The position numbers and the translations under genes are program-made. Source: Hsuehochloa calcarea (Eukaryota; Streptophyta; Magnoliopsida; Poales; Poaceae). Taken from it: DNA of 64,000 bases. Position 1 is the stretch's first letter; each line of letters opens with the position of its first letter. The notes beneath the pieces are model-generated. The model did no database searches, had not been told where the DNA came from, and was given only the letters and a program-made list of their open reading frames with translations. The stretch is taken from the NCBI GenBank assembly GCA_036346395.1, contig CM070599.1, positions 28,883,232 to 28,947,231 of the forward strand, written 5' to 3'. This document shows positions 44,581 through 57,500 of this stretch, piece after piece.

Positions 44581-47500
44581 AAGTAGATAAATTCAAACTC
44601 TACTCATTTGGTCTAGTGGTGGGATCGGGCTCTCAGAAAGTCCGTTGGTAAAGAAAGCTACGAACCCAACGGATGGGAGAGAATATTCTTAGGAACATTC
44701 CTTATTGATTACCTGGATGGGAGAGATCACCTTGTTAGGTTGAACTCTTTAATCCACCTTTGGGTTACGCATGGTCCTGCTACTTGGGAACAGATAACGA
44801 TGGATGATAGCTGGAGTCTATACAATGTTGTTTGGTGGTTAAGTTACTATCACCCACTTGGGAACATCTCATCGCTACTCACGCAGCGCCTAACTTATCT
44901 AATGGTTTCTTTAGTTATTATTTTATATTTATCGAGGAAGCTCCATGATAGTCTGGTGAGACCTATGCATAGGTTTAGAGATCGAATAGGGTAGACATAA
45001 GTCTCACTGGCACATGGGGTCTAGTTTACTTAATGATTTCTTTTATGACTTTCCATTTATTAAGGAAGTTCCATGAGCCTTAACTGAAACTTTCAAGTAT
45101 TGGCTAGACACCAGCCTTACATCTTTGGTGGTGCCTGTGGGTTGGCTTTCATCTATGAGGTGATTCTTACTAAGTCTCATTATTTGTGTGGCTTGACATA
45201 CTCTAAAGTAAACCTATCATACTAGGTTGATCCTTAGCCACAACACATGCTAACAACTACTTTTGGCTAAGTGAATAACTACCTTATAAGGTCTGTGGCT
45301 TTGCCTACTAGCATTCGCTTAGCGATCGACCCTATTGTCTTGATTCCTATCACTAGCACGTAGCTAGGCCATAGCTACCGCTAACCTTCATTAGGGTTTA
45401 TCACTACTACAATTTACTTGGCATTTTATTCTAAATGTCGAGGTCACACTCAGCCGCCTAATCAACTACTAGCATGATTCATATGTCAATTGTCATACAT
45501 GTCTATACTTATACTTTTATTCCCTTGCTTATTCAATGTCCAAAGTATATGTTGGCTTATGTCATTATGATTACCAGTTATTGCATAGGTCCTTGGTGTC
45601 TTTGACACGACTGCAAAACCTAGTTATGTGTGAGGCATACTTGTCATATCATGTTTTCATTGAACTGGACTATGTTGAATATGCTACCTCTCAACTTAGT
45701 CATTGTTAATAACCTAAGGTTATTAGCCATCTGAACATTCCTTACTGTTTATATGACTACCCTTATCAAGGTGCTCATTTGATGTTTCAACACCATCTTA
45801 CTCAGAGGTCCTAGTTTACTTTAGTTATTCATGTTATATTAACTAATTTCAACTAAGGTCTTTTACCATAACACTTTACTTGGCAACGTAAGGTAGTTAA
45901 CCTTATGTTAGGGGATTTTAGGGTTATCGCCTAGGGTTTGGATACACATGAAAGAATGCAAATTGCATTCAAAAATTCAAATGAACTCAAAAATAGATGT
46001 TTTCTAGTTCATTGGGTAGGGTTTAAATTTATATGAATTTAGGAACAAGAATCGTTTGATTTGGATTTAAAACGAGAGAGAACGGGCTCTCCGAAGTTTT
46101 AAAAACAAAAAAACCCTGAAATAAACAGAGGAGAGAAGATACTCTCTCTAACCGGTGGGACCCTTGCATTTTTCAATTTCTTTTTTTTATTTCCTAATTG
46201 GAAATTTCACTAGGGGATGACAGGTGGGCCCTATCATTTTTCTTTATCTTTTCATTAATTTTCTTAAAGAAATCTATTTATGACAGATGGGGCCCATATG
46301 TCATGGCCCTGGTCCACATGAATAGTGTATGGACCAAAGGTCCACAAGCACTGTGCTGGTCCATAGATGCGGTCTATATTGTGCCTTTAAAGTGGCGGGG
46401 CCCGATTGTCATAGACTCATAATCAAAAGGCATTTAAATTATTTTCTACTATTCATTCTTGGGCCCACATGTCAATCTAACAGAGCCCTAATTAACTCAG
46501 TCCCTAATCACTTTCTTGTCTTAATGACATCACTATGGCACAATGATTACTATGTCCTAATGTGGATAGTGCTACAGTGTTGGCCCCCTTCGAACCAAAG
46601 CAGAGCAACTGAGAAGCCCTCGGGTGGTGGTAGTCGCCGGCGATCCAAGCCACGGCGGCAGTCGAGGGATCCCAAAATAGGTCTCCCATTAGCACACAAC
46701 CCTAGGGGTACCGGCGGCGAGGGCTGGGATGGCTTACTGGCTACGACGGTTTTTACAACCCGGCGGCATTCTCCACTATCCAAAACACGCATGAGTATCT
46801 ATGGGAGGAGGGGAACCTATCGGAGGGACGCGATGCGATGGAGGCGGCCGGAGAGTGGTCAACGACGTCGACCTGAGGCGGCGGAGGAGCTTTCACATGG
46901 CGGTGGTGCCCTACGTAGATAGAGGGGTCGTGAGTGGTTGGTAATGGACAATTATTGTGAGGGGGTGCTAGAGACGGTGGCAATTGGAGCAGAGCTCACC
47001 GAGTGAGGTTCGGCGGCGGTAGAGGCGGTTTTGACTGGAAGCAAAGAAGATGAAGCCGCCAACAAGTTCACGTGGACGAAAAGAAAAATTGGTTGAGGGG
47101 AAAGATTGCTCGGGCTCCAGAACGCGTGGTGACACGGGTGGGGAGGTGAGGAACTCACCAGTGCAGCGGTGACGCGACGGCGGCACAACAGCCGATAATG
47201 GCACTTGTGCCCTTTTTGTGCTTGTGCTTGGTGCAGGAGGGGGAAAGGAAGGAGAGTGGCCGGGGAGGGCAAGGCGAGCTCGAGGCGACCTTTTATAATG
47301 AGAGAGGGATGGAGGGCCAGTGGCCGATTGGGACCGTCGGGAAGGCTCAGCGTCAAGGCGGCATGGGAGGGACGGAGGCAGGCGATTGAGCGGTGCGACG
47401 TTGCTGAAGGCGGCGAGGAGCAGTGTGGGGGAAGGGGCATCATATCTATACAACTCAAGTGGAGCAAGCGCGAGTGTGGGGGCAGCAAGGTCCGGGTAGG

Positions 47501-48712
47501 TGAGGCGGGTGGCGCTCAGGCGTGGAAGAAGAAAGAGAGAGAGATGTTGGAAATATGCCCTAGAGGCAATCATATAGATGATCATATTTCAGTATGTTCA
47601 TAACATTGGATAATATGTTATCTTGTTCATGGAATAATATCAATAATATTTATTATCAAGTATGTGACTTGATTGTGAAACTCTATATTTCTGTGATGAT
47701 TATTCTTAAACATTCCCTGGTCGAAAACATATGAGAACACATATGAATAGACTAGCATATGTATTGGTTGATGACTATGTTTCACAAGTCATGGATATGG
47801 AGATATCAAACCAATAATATGAACACATGTTAGAGAACATGGTGTTGGAAAAGACCCACCTTGAGACACTGTTCAGAGTATTATGATTCTATGTATCATT
47901 AGTTGGTCTCAAGCAATGATGATGTATAATCCTTAGACCTGAGATCAGCATGATTTCCTACATATGTAGTAGTACTCTTAGGGGTTGTCAAACACTACTC
48001 GTAACTGGGTAGTTATAAAGGTAGCTTTTGGGTATGCTATGAAATATGCGGAGGGATGTGACTGGTCAGATATGGGATTTGCCCCTCCTAACATAACAGG
48101 AGAGATGTCTCTATGCCCCTCGTTGTGGTCGGATAAAGAAAGTGCATGGTCATACCACTAGTGGTCGAAGTGTCGACCACATAAAGTTATTCGACACTTG
48201 ATCGAGAAAGTATTGAACAGTCTATGGATGATACAACCTCTCACCTGGAGTTCAACCAGACATCGTGAGGTAAAGGAAGAATACACGAGAAGGTCTTTCA
48301 GTTTGATCATATACGGACTAGTCGTATGGAGATACGAGTTGGTCGTAGGCTGGTCGAACATGGTCACTAAGTGGTGGAAACCTGATCGTAAGGAGTTACG
48401 AATTAGTCGAGACCATATATGAACTGGTCGTATAGAGATACGAGCTGGTCGTTAGTGATATGGACCTGGTCGTAGATCATATTGCATTAAGGTTCGTCCG
48501 ATATATTCTACGTGTGTTTAGGAATCGTTATGTGCTGCTAGGTACCGCTGATGACTAGTGGTTGAAAAAGAGTTTCCGAGTCACAACCGATTACACATGA
48601 ACCTATAGGGTCGCACATTTAAAGGGCTAAGATTTGATTTGGATGGTGATCCGAATTCTTGTAGGCCTCGAGTTCGTAATGGGCCTCAAGTTCGAGACCC
48701 ATCATGGATACC

Positions 48713-48720
48713 TATAAATA
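48713..48720 (+). promoter_or_regulatory. TATA box of the BARE-type LTR
   Basis: TATAAATA in ggatacctataaatagagggg, placed as expected for the single LTR promoter of BARE-type elements. Confidence 0.65.
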
Positions 48721-48917
48721 GAGGGGTGGTGGCAAGGGGTATGATGACGATCTTTTGAAGAACTTTCTGAAACCCTAATAGCCACGCCTTCCTCAACCAT
48801 GCTGCCAGTGCTAGCACTCCAACGCGTGGTGTCCCTGCCCCGTACGTGTGGATACCTTAGAGGTGTTGTTGCGAGGCATCAACACTAGGACGATCTGCAA
48901 CTTGTGACGATCACAGG

Positions 48918-49016
48918 ACTCGGAGGAGCAGACGCGCACCGAGTACGACTACTCGGAGGAGCAGACACGCGGCGAGTACGACTACTCGTAGGAGAAGACG
49001 CGCGGCGAGTACAACC
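48918..49016 (+). repeat. 33-bp triplication in the BARE-type LTR
   Basis: Three consecutive 33-bp units (48918, 48951, 48984) built from actcggaggagcagacgcg and cgagtacgact differ at a few sites. They lie in the transcribed part of the LTR after the TATA box. Confidence 0.93.
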
Positions 49017-49393
49017 ACGACCACATCAACTCGCTACATCAACTCTACTTCCGCTACAAGTCGGCGCGTCTAATGGTAATCTCATGATCTATTTCTAGCG
49101 GAGGTTCCTTGGTTGCGCAATAAAATTTTGTTTTGTGCTATCGTAGCCTTCTCGCCATCCTTCAAGAGAAGGTGGCGCGGTTCGGAGGGGACGGACCAAG
49201 GCCAGGGGCCCCTTGGGGGAGCGGCACTGGGCCGGGCCGAGAGGGGGAGGTGGCTCTGGGCCAAGGCGCATAGGCCAAGCCGGTTTTAGCCGGAGAAACA
49301 GGAGGAAAAAGAAAGAGATGAGAAGAAGGAGAAAAAGGAGAGGAAAAGGAAAATAGGAGAAAAACTATGGCTTTAATTTTTGGAATACATTCT

Positions 49394-50632
49394 TGTAGGA
49401 TCGTTAATGACAATCAGAGGGGGGTGAATGATTGTGAGGGAATTTTTTCGTCTGCCAAACCAGATGTCGTTTCTCTGTCCTGAATTCGCTTTGATGATGA
49501 CTCGCGGACACCGCCGTCGATGCAGTGCGTCGACAATGCCGTCAGGTGATACTTGTAGATGTAGCTACGTGTGCTGCCAAAACCCCTGATGCTTTTCAAC
49601 CACTAGCACTAAATCAACTTTCACGTGAGAACCGAAATCTCACTAGCTTTGCCAATCAAAAACAGCAAAGAACATGCACCAGAATTTCTTATTTAATACA
49701 CATCGGCAAAAGCTTTTTGCTTTGTCTACTACCCCAGCTTGATTACTCCAACAGCATGTGAATTAATTCCAAACTAATTCAACTCACGTAGTGTTAGAAT
49801 CTCATGCATAAAAGGAAAAAGTAGTAGTCAAATCAACACCCATCAATCATCTTTAATTAACTCAAATAATTGTTTTTCTCTTGCAGTGATGACACACAAC
49901 CAAAACTTACATGCAAGCAACCAGTTGAGCCTCACATCAAAAGATCTCCAAAAAGTGGTATGTACCTCTGCACCCAAGCGTATCACCTCAAAGATGGAGA
50001 AGCAAGCCGCAGGGCCCCCTTCTGGTTTTCTTGTTGCCGCCAGCACTTACCTCCAACACTCATCAATGCAGCTGCCAGCGGCACATGACATGGAGAATCA
50101 CCATATTGGTTGCAAAAACTCCGCCCGCTCCAACCGAGACCCCTTTCTTTTTGGCGCACGTCCTGCCTTTTATACTCATATAGTCTTCAAACCCTAATTA
50201 CCCATATACGGCCCAATTACATGGGTCTAATGCATGGACTTATAACTTAATTATAAAATGTCATATTTTAGACACCCTAAAATATGTCACGTGTCGTAGC
50301 CTCCGGACCGCACCTCCGTAGCTCTAACACGCTTCACACATCTTTAATCTCCATGCGCTCCAACTCGAGCTCGACCGCCTCCTCCAGCATCCTCGACCCT
50401 CTGGACCATGACTTCACACCAAGCCATCTCCCGGTCACCGCCGTAGACCACGATCGCCTTCAAGTTACTCTGCACATGCAAAGACCAAAGCAACATATTT
50501 TTCAGGCACAAGTTCTTCCCAACTTGACCGACATAAGTCCACACACACCACACGCCTCAAATAACATCAATAAATAACATTGTTAATTATTCATCAGTTA
50601 AATTATTTTAGACCTAGCCATATGGTCTAACA
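49394..50632 (-). mobile_element. Copia-type solo LTR with near-perfect target duplication
   Basis: On the minus strand it begins TGTTAGACCATATGG and ends GATCCTACA, with the ttcaccccccctctg signature of SIRE-like LTR ends about 30 bp before the end. Flanks are ATTCT (49389-49393) and GTTCT (50633-50637), 4 of 5 matching. Length 1,239 bp. Frames inside are not genes. Confidence 0.72.
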
Positions 50633-50927
50633 GTTCTCTTCATGGATTTTCTATTTTAGAGATTTTTAGAGGATTTACCTATATATGAAACTTCGGTTTG
50701 AAGTTTTAACTCCACTTTTATGGTTCCGGTTTTTTTATCATGAACTGAGCATTCAATATTCTTATTTATGCGTTCGTTGGTGTGATTCGTACTTTTGGAG
50801 AAACTAATCTGGGCATGATCGCCTTCAAAACAACTCAGCAAAGTTTTACACGAGCTGATAACCAATAACACGCAATATTTTTTTACTTTGGATTTTTTAG
50901 ATCCCAATTTTGGGGTGTTACATTTTG

Positions 50928-53900
50928 ATCCGTTGAAAAAATCATCGGTGTTAGCGTACGATCGAGCATGCTGCGTTTTTTATTTACTGGTCATCACTAC
51001 TTGTCACTTGGATGCTTCCATGTGTAACCTGCATCCAATTGGCATGCCCAAGGGGTTGAGGTGTCAATTACATTCCTTCTTCTTCCCTCTTGCACTAGTT
51101 TTTCCTTTAAAAATTTCCGTTGAGGAATCGACATCTTTCCTTCTTGTTTTCCTTCTCCCTTACCTATTTCACCTAACAGTTCAGTATTGTTTATGCTGAA
51201 ATGAATATATCGTGATGAATAGTTAAGTTGGCGCGGGAGATTCAGATATCGTACTGCCATTTGTTTGGCTCACCTGCTTATGTGAGGACATGGAGATTGA
51301 GAGCACAGTGTGTACAGTCTGAACACCAAGTTGCTGCATGTTGCACCTTTCCGATGACCTTGCCTGGTTAATTTTCGTATTGCCATTGTTGCTTTTTCTA
51401 TGTGAATGCAAGTGGTTGATCAATCTGCACTTTTGGTCCAAAACCAGTTTTACCTGGTCATTTTTTTAGGAAAAATTCAGAGCATATTTATAAAAGATTC
51501 CTAGAGCAAAAGCGAAGTGCCACACTGTAACTTTCAGGAAAATTCTCCTGCTAAAATTGTGATCCGAGTCATATGGTTGCATCTGCATTTGTACTGAAAG
51601 TTTCGGCCTTTTTCTACCTGAACTTTTAGTTTTCCACGTTCGTTCTTGCGTCTTCCCCAGTGATAGCTTTCTGCCGAATTTATGGGCTTTTAGATTTTGA
51701 TCAGGTCTCAAGTTCTGAATTCTCATTAGCGTACATCAGTCCAGGAAGAAGAAAAAGCATAGCCCCATCTTGTTTTCAAAAAATACAGCGTCATCTTTCT
51801 TTCATTTCGATTACACTTGTTTACCAGTGTCAGTGTGCGAGCAAAGCTTTCTTCAGAGTGCAGACTATTATGTATCTTTAACTGGAAGTTGAATTTTTAA
51901 TACATCTATGTCATTCGTTGACAATAATAAGTCATGAATACCTTAATCTATTCCATATTGTCAAATTTCATTGCGTCTATGATTTACGGAAAGTAGTCGC
52001 CACTGAAAAAAATTTACAGGGCCGACACAATATTTTGAAGTTGATGCAGCACTAGCCGAATCCAAATTTATGTACGTTGGAGTTCAAATTTACTTTACAG
52101 GTTTTGGAAGTCACAAAGCATCTGATTTTATAATAGTATATGGTTGTGAATGTGACAAAGCACAGACACCATTCTTCCACTGCGCCTTTTTCTTATCAAT
52201 AACCATTTACCAGAATCATTTAAAAACAACAAAGAGAGAGCAAGTAGTACGTACTATCGTAGTACACGAAGAGTTGGTGGTTCTTGAAGGGAACGGCTTA
52301 ACAGCAGCAGAAAACCTTGTATGACTCGTCTCTGTATAGAAGCTAAGCTAATGCTATAAAAAAATATTATAGTTTAAGAGCTATTAGTGGTTCTTGAAAA
52401 ACCAGACTGACAAGAGAAGAAGACCTTGCAGGACTCGTTCTTCTGTATTCAGCAATATTTTAGATGACACATCCACATCAGAAAAAAAAATCGCTGATAT
52501 TAGAAAACAAATAACATTGATATTTTTAGTTAGTAAATTGTTATTTGCAGAGCTAGATTGCGCATATTATGCAGATATAAACTTGCTTTCATAGGCTTGC
52601 ATTTTGTCTTTTTTATTTCATTCTTCCACCTTTGAATTGCCAAAAAAGTGTTACCAATAGCTCCTGTTCTGTTGAACAGAATGTTCTTCTCTTTTTTGCA
52701 TAAAAGTTTCTACAATGGTTCCGCTTTTGACCATCTCGTCAGAGATTGGTAGCCAGATTTGCAGGTTTGATCACCTAAAGTGATATAAAAAAAAATTGTT
52801 TGAACAGATCGATTGACAATTTGACATTGTTACGACTTACGACCAATTTCCTTTGCCGTAGCCCGAAGACATGCAACCTTCTTTGGTTTGGGGAAAATCC
52901 AAACTAAAACTTTTGGAGTGAGCGGAATTCCTAGTTAAAAAAAAAACTATGGATCCTTCCACTTAGATGAAGAGGGATTTTTCCAATAGAACCATGAAAC
53001 CCCCGAGCGGTTGTGGTTGTACATGTACGGCAGGAATATGAAAACTCGCTATTCACTTGATTAATTTTCCATAATAGATTATGCAAGAGAGATGGCCGAA
53101 GTCGGTGCTCGCGGTGTATAGGAGTACACGTCGATTTCTTAATGTTGACACCATCATTTGTTTGACGAATCCAAGAGATGGAAATCAACAGAGCCAGAAT
53201 TCGGCAGGCCTGGCTAGCTCGCAGCAGAAGCAAGCGCGCTCGTGAACCCCCCTCCCTGATTGGCTCGTTGTTTTCGTCTTCCTCGGTGCTTAATTCTTGG
53301 CGAATAGTCATCCTTGATCATTGGGTAGACTCCAAGTAGCCGTGTTTGACCCCAGTGCGTTCGTGTGTCTCTGTCCTGCCAAAGTCGGAAGGGTCTCTCG
53401 CCGGGACCGGATTCGGCCTGCTATTCTCAATTGCGACGTCGTTCGTTCGTACAGCGTTCCGCGAATGGCTGGCCGGCAGAGTCAAAACGCCGATCCGACG
53501 ATGACCGATCAATGCAACCTCGTCCGGACTCCGGACCAGGCTCGCTAGCCGTTGAGGCGAAATAGTTGACCCCTGCCTGCGCGTCAATCAGCACACCACT
53601 GACGCAGACTCTGGTCGACCTTGACCTGATGCAATCACCTGTTCTGCCAGAAGCGACCGAGCCAAAAGTCCAAAACGCCAGCGTGCTACGTGCGGCCGGC
53701 GCGGGCGTGCCGACGTGCCGAGCAGCGTGGAGCGTGCGGGGTGGGCAGCGGAGGGACAGCCTTCTAGCGATTTGGACGCTCGATTTCCTTACGTCTATGC
53801 CTGTCCAGCGAGACGATTTTGTTTTTAGATGGAAACAAACGGGATTTAACTAGCTAGCCAGTGATAAGTAATAATATGTTCCATTTCTTCTCTTCACATA

Positions 53901-54022
53901 AGAGATGACAAGCCAATCCCATGACCAACAAAACATTTGAAACCGAAGTTGAACTAACCTCTCCTGGTCATCAGCCCAAGTAGGCGTTTTGTTGCCTTTC
54001 GGCTTTCTCTGGCTGACAATGG
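50928..54022. other. Downstream flank of TIC40; no gene seen
   Basis: Mixed AT-rich DNA without credible coding sequence. A weak direct duplication (ggttcttgaa ... ccttg(t/c)a(t/g)gactcgt) lies at about 52278-52330 and 52388-52440. 53330-53850 is more GC-rich and open in several frames, but nothing is recognisable. Confidence 0.4.
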
Positions 54023-54030
54023 GCTCTCAG

Positions 54031-54124
54031 CAGTGGCGAATCTAGAGCTAGAGCAAAATCGACCGAGATAGGCTTAAACCGCAGATTGCATCCCCCCCTG
54101 TAGCTCTATATGGAGCTGCCCCTG
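54031..54124. mobile_element. 94-bp hAT-type MITE with 8-bp target duplication
   Basis: The element starts CAGTGGCGAATCTAGAGC and ends, in reverse, CAGGGGCAGCTCC. It is flanked by a perfect GCTCTCAG at 54023-54030 and 54125-54132. An 8-bp duplication with CAG(T/G)GGC ends is the hAT signature. It is one of the smallest elements in the window. Confidence 0.85.
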
Positions 54125-54592
54125 GCTCTCAGCGTCCAGAAAATCTGAAATATTTGACGTCCCTGCGCATCAGTTATATGGAAGATCGGCTACAATCCAA
54201 CCAAAACAGCTGGGGCACATAGCAACATGTTCATCTGCATTGCCATGGTAACACAAATATAATACATAATATATCAAAATTGAGGTGATATGAACTATCT
54301 CTGCATCTTCACATCCTAGGACAAACCATGTAATGTCAAAGCACAAACTACACAATTGTACGGAGCGGTGATGTAAATAAAAATCTTAACCTTGCTACGT
54401 TCACTACTCTGACAGTCTGACTATAGGCAGGGTAGCACCCATATGATGTACATTGGCAACTCAAAAATCTTGACAGAACGGATGAAGTTCCTTTCTTTAC
54501 TCAGCCAGTCAACAGATGCTACCGCAGCCATTTAGACTGGAGATGTGATAGGCCAAGGCAAATCAAAATTGCATTCTCATGATGAAGATCGA

Positions 54593-57500
54593 CTAGCCAT
54601 TAATTTGAGGGAAGATTTGTGATATCTTCATAAAAACATCCATGACCTAGCAGCAGAGACATCCCATTAGAAAGAGAGCCAAGGTGAGTCAAATGGGAAA
54701 CTTACTATGTGCGTCGATATCAAATGTTACGAGAATCAAAACATACCTCTTGGTCATTTTGGTATTTTACAATATTCAGAGGGTTCTGCGAGCACTGCAT
54801 CAAGATGACACCATGTCAGAAGAATCAAATAACTAAATAGTATGAAATAGTTTGTACAGGAACTTACATCCATGATGGCCGTTTGAATTTTTGGATTCTG
54901 GAAAGCAGCAGCAACTTCTGGGTTTGCCATTATTTTCGATACTACTTCCTCTGGAGTCATGCCAACTTGCGCTGTGCAGGCAATCAAAGATCTTGAGAAT
55001 TCACATCTACTCATTTTTATTAGACAAAAAATTATGGGTAACTGATGGAACAAATTTGCAAAAGATGACTTGTGGTAAGCAATAGAAAATTGCTTCAGGG
55101 GAAGAATGTATTTTTAATTCAGTGCAATAGAAAATTGCTTCAGGGGAAGAATGTATTTTTAATTCAGTTCAATTCAACTATTTCCATCACCTACCAAGTA
55201 TAATAATAGGAGAATGTGTGAAAACTATGCTAGGTGTTTAGCACAAGAAAATAACAAGGGTGTTAAAAAACACCGGATGCTCAATATAACATATTTAGAA
55301 GAACAAGGGAGAAAACACTGGATGTCAGCTAATGGGAAATTTCCTGCACATAGGAATCCAAGTAAATGTCGAAGCATTTAATTCACTCACCAAACTGCTG
55401 CCTGACTTCCGGACTGCTAAGGTCGAAGTTCTTCAAGTGATCAAGCATGCGGTTATCCCATTGATCAGGAGATCCACCCATGTTATTTCTGTTAATAAGC
55501 AAAACATCAGTATAAAAAGGCCAGGGAAGATTTGTATACTATTTACATTCATATATTGATACTTAGTTCAACTCCATACTGCAAGGGATAACAGACGGTA
55601 ACGGTAAGTAACACCGTGGCCCATGGGTATGAGTTCTGGGCTAACACACAAGTTACATAATATGTGTTGGCATTACCCAGTAAATACAAGGCACGATCCT
55701 ACAGGCTTATACCAGTCCATGGCATCATTGTTCAGCATGGGTTAGTGACAGGGCTACTGGGTTCATCGTTCAATTACTTTTGGCCAGGGTTCACTTTAAT
55801 TACAAACATTTAAAATATCAACAATTCAACATCCAAGTTGAAATGATAAAATCAGAAACAGATGTACATACAAAAAGTGAAAAGAATTAATGTATTACAG
55901 CATATCCTGTAGTTGTTGGCGGTACATCGGATTCTGAAGCATCCCTGGAAAATAAGATTCTCACACGTCACTATATGAAAACATAAAATAAACTTCAATT
56001 TATGTGATACAGAAGTGTTTAAATAAGTTAACAGGGCTTACACTTGAATGAATCTCGGTTCCTCATCTCTTCCGCAAGTAGCTGCAACATGTGAAGAAAT
56101 CAGCAACCTTAAAAATTCCAAGCTACTTGAAAGAAAAGAGAAATCTTAATTTACACCTAGTTTTCTGCTATACAAGAATTAACAACTTCAGAATTACTGA
56201 AACTGGTTCGTATGCTGGCCCATTACATGGGAGACAGTGCTGCATGATCTCCTCAGCCCCATCACATAACAAGTCATAATTGGAACGCTGACAAATTATT
56301 AATGAGTAATTCATATGGCATGCTGTTGCGCAGGACTGGTTGTTAGCCTACAGATGGCAGACTCCCAAACTAGTAAAATCCACTACTAAATACTTGGTCT
56401 GTTATTTATTTTGGTACTATTAATCACTTAATTGCCCTTATCATTCAGGAAAAAGAATGAAGGAAGATACCCTATGCAGATGGGAGTATTAGTTATTTAG
56501 TGATGCCATATCGGACACAAATGTTGCGATTGCATCATATAGAACCACTTGGATTGATAGAGGGGTGGAGCCACCACTATGGCAAGCTATGGCGTCTGCC
56601 AGAGGTAAGGTGCGGCGCCGGCCAGCACCCCTTCCTCCTTTCAGTCCCTGCATCTCACCGGGCATGAAGATGAAGTCTGGGGCGATGCCATGACAGGCAG
56701 AGCAGGTAAGCCATTTATGAGCCGCATCTCCGCAAGGCTGCACGTCTGGGCCGAGGGTGTGTTGTTTGTGGGCTGACAAGCCCAAACCGAACAGCTAGAC
56801 CAAGCCGGCATCGCAGCTACCTCCTCCATCGGTCCATCATCTATTCCTCTCCTCCTGCATCGGCCTAACCCTAGGTGGCGTGGAGGCGGAGCAAGGTGTG
56901 TGGCGAGGCTGGCGAGCGGTGGGCCATGGCCCGTGCGCGTGCGAGCACAGCCTTTGGTGGCGCCGGGAATGATCGCGTGGTGGTTGGGGACGAGCGCGGC
57001 CACAGGGTTGGGGGTGGGGGTGGGGTGGGGTGAAGGGGTGCGTGCCCGGGCGCGGCCAGGCAACGATTGAGCGGCATTTCCTTGCGGTGCTGCGGCTGGC
57101 GGGAAGCTAATGTGCAGGGCAGCGGCACCGACCACCGGCCACCACAATGTCTATAGCAAACACAGTAAGTGATTTAAGTGTTCCTTTCAATATTCCACAG
57201 CTGTCTCAAATAGATAATGGGTTGTGATTTTTGCATCCTGTGTCTACCATACCTAAGATTTTGTTCTGCGTTCGCCACTGGACTGTTATATATTGACCAG
57301 GAACACTTTTGAACCCAAAAGCGCTGACGCGAACAGACTTAGGCATAGGTATATGCTGGGGCACAGCTGGCTCCTGCGGTGCTACATGCCTACATGTGAT
57401 ATAGTGTGTTTATCTTTCTGCACGAGCATATTGTGTAATAGGTCAGTTGTGCAGTATGCCAACGGTGTACAGGCCATGGGATATTTAGTATATAAAGCAT

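Larger units (their letters stand above)
47545..49164 (+). mobile_element. BARE/Angela-type copia solo LTR with AGAGA target duplication
   Basis: Starts TGTTGGAAATATGCCCTAGA, the hallmark of BARE-1/Angela/RIRE1 LTRs in grasses, and ends CCATCCTTCA. Perfect AGAGA flanks it at 47540-47544 and 49165-49169. Length 1,620 bp fits that family. TATAAATA is at 48713-48720. No internal region is present, so it is a solo LTR. It sits inside the gypsy LTR block and is younger than it. Confidence 0.92.
43764..50922 (-). mobile_element. Gypsy-type LTR block with two nested solo LTRs
   Basis: On the minus strand it begins TGTAACACCCCAAAATTGGG at 50922, the classic start of this grass gypsy LTR group. It continues through 50633, resumes at 49393-49165 and 47544 after two insertions, and has a GC-rich body with TATAAAA (plus 47291-47297) and a long AT-rich tail down to about 43764. 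A short acidic frame (EAQEGQQSEQE) lies near 44180-44210, as in the related LTRs. The left limit is unclear because it abuts the truncated SIRE LTR. Confidence 0.6.

Noticed and set aside
46329..47603. Several 100-200 codon frames
   Set aside because: GC-rich body of the minus-strand gypsy LTR, open on both strands.
35320..50927. TTTTG at both places as a target duplication of the gypsy block 43764-50922
   Set aside because: The left copy overlaps the start of the SIRE LTR and low-complexity T runs; chance match is likely.
56641..57147. 168-codon minus frame in TIC40 intron 8
   Set aside because: Low-complexity Pro/Arg/Ala composition; lies in an intron between well-supported exons.
56397..57293. 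gtctgtta / gactgtta as an 8-bp target duplication of an intron 8 element
   Set aside because: Only 7 of 8 match and the left side is not followed by a hAT-type end.
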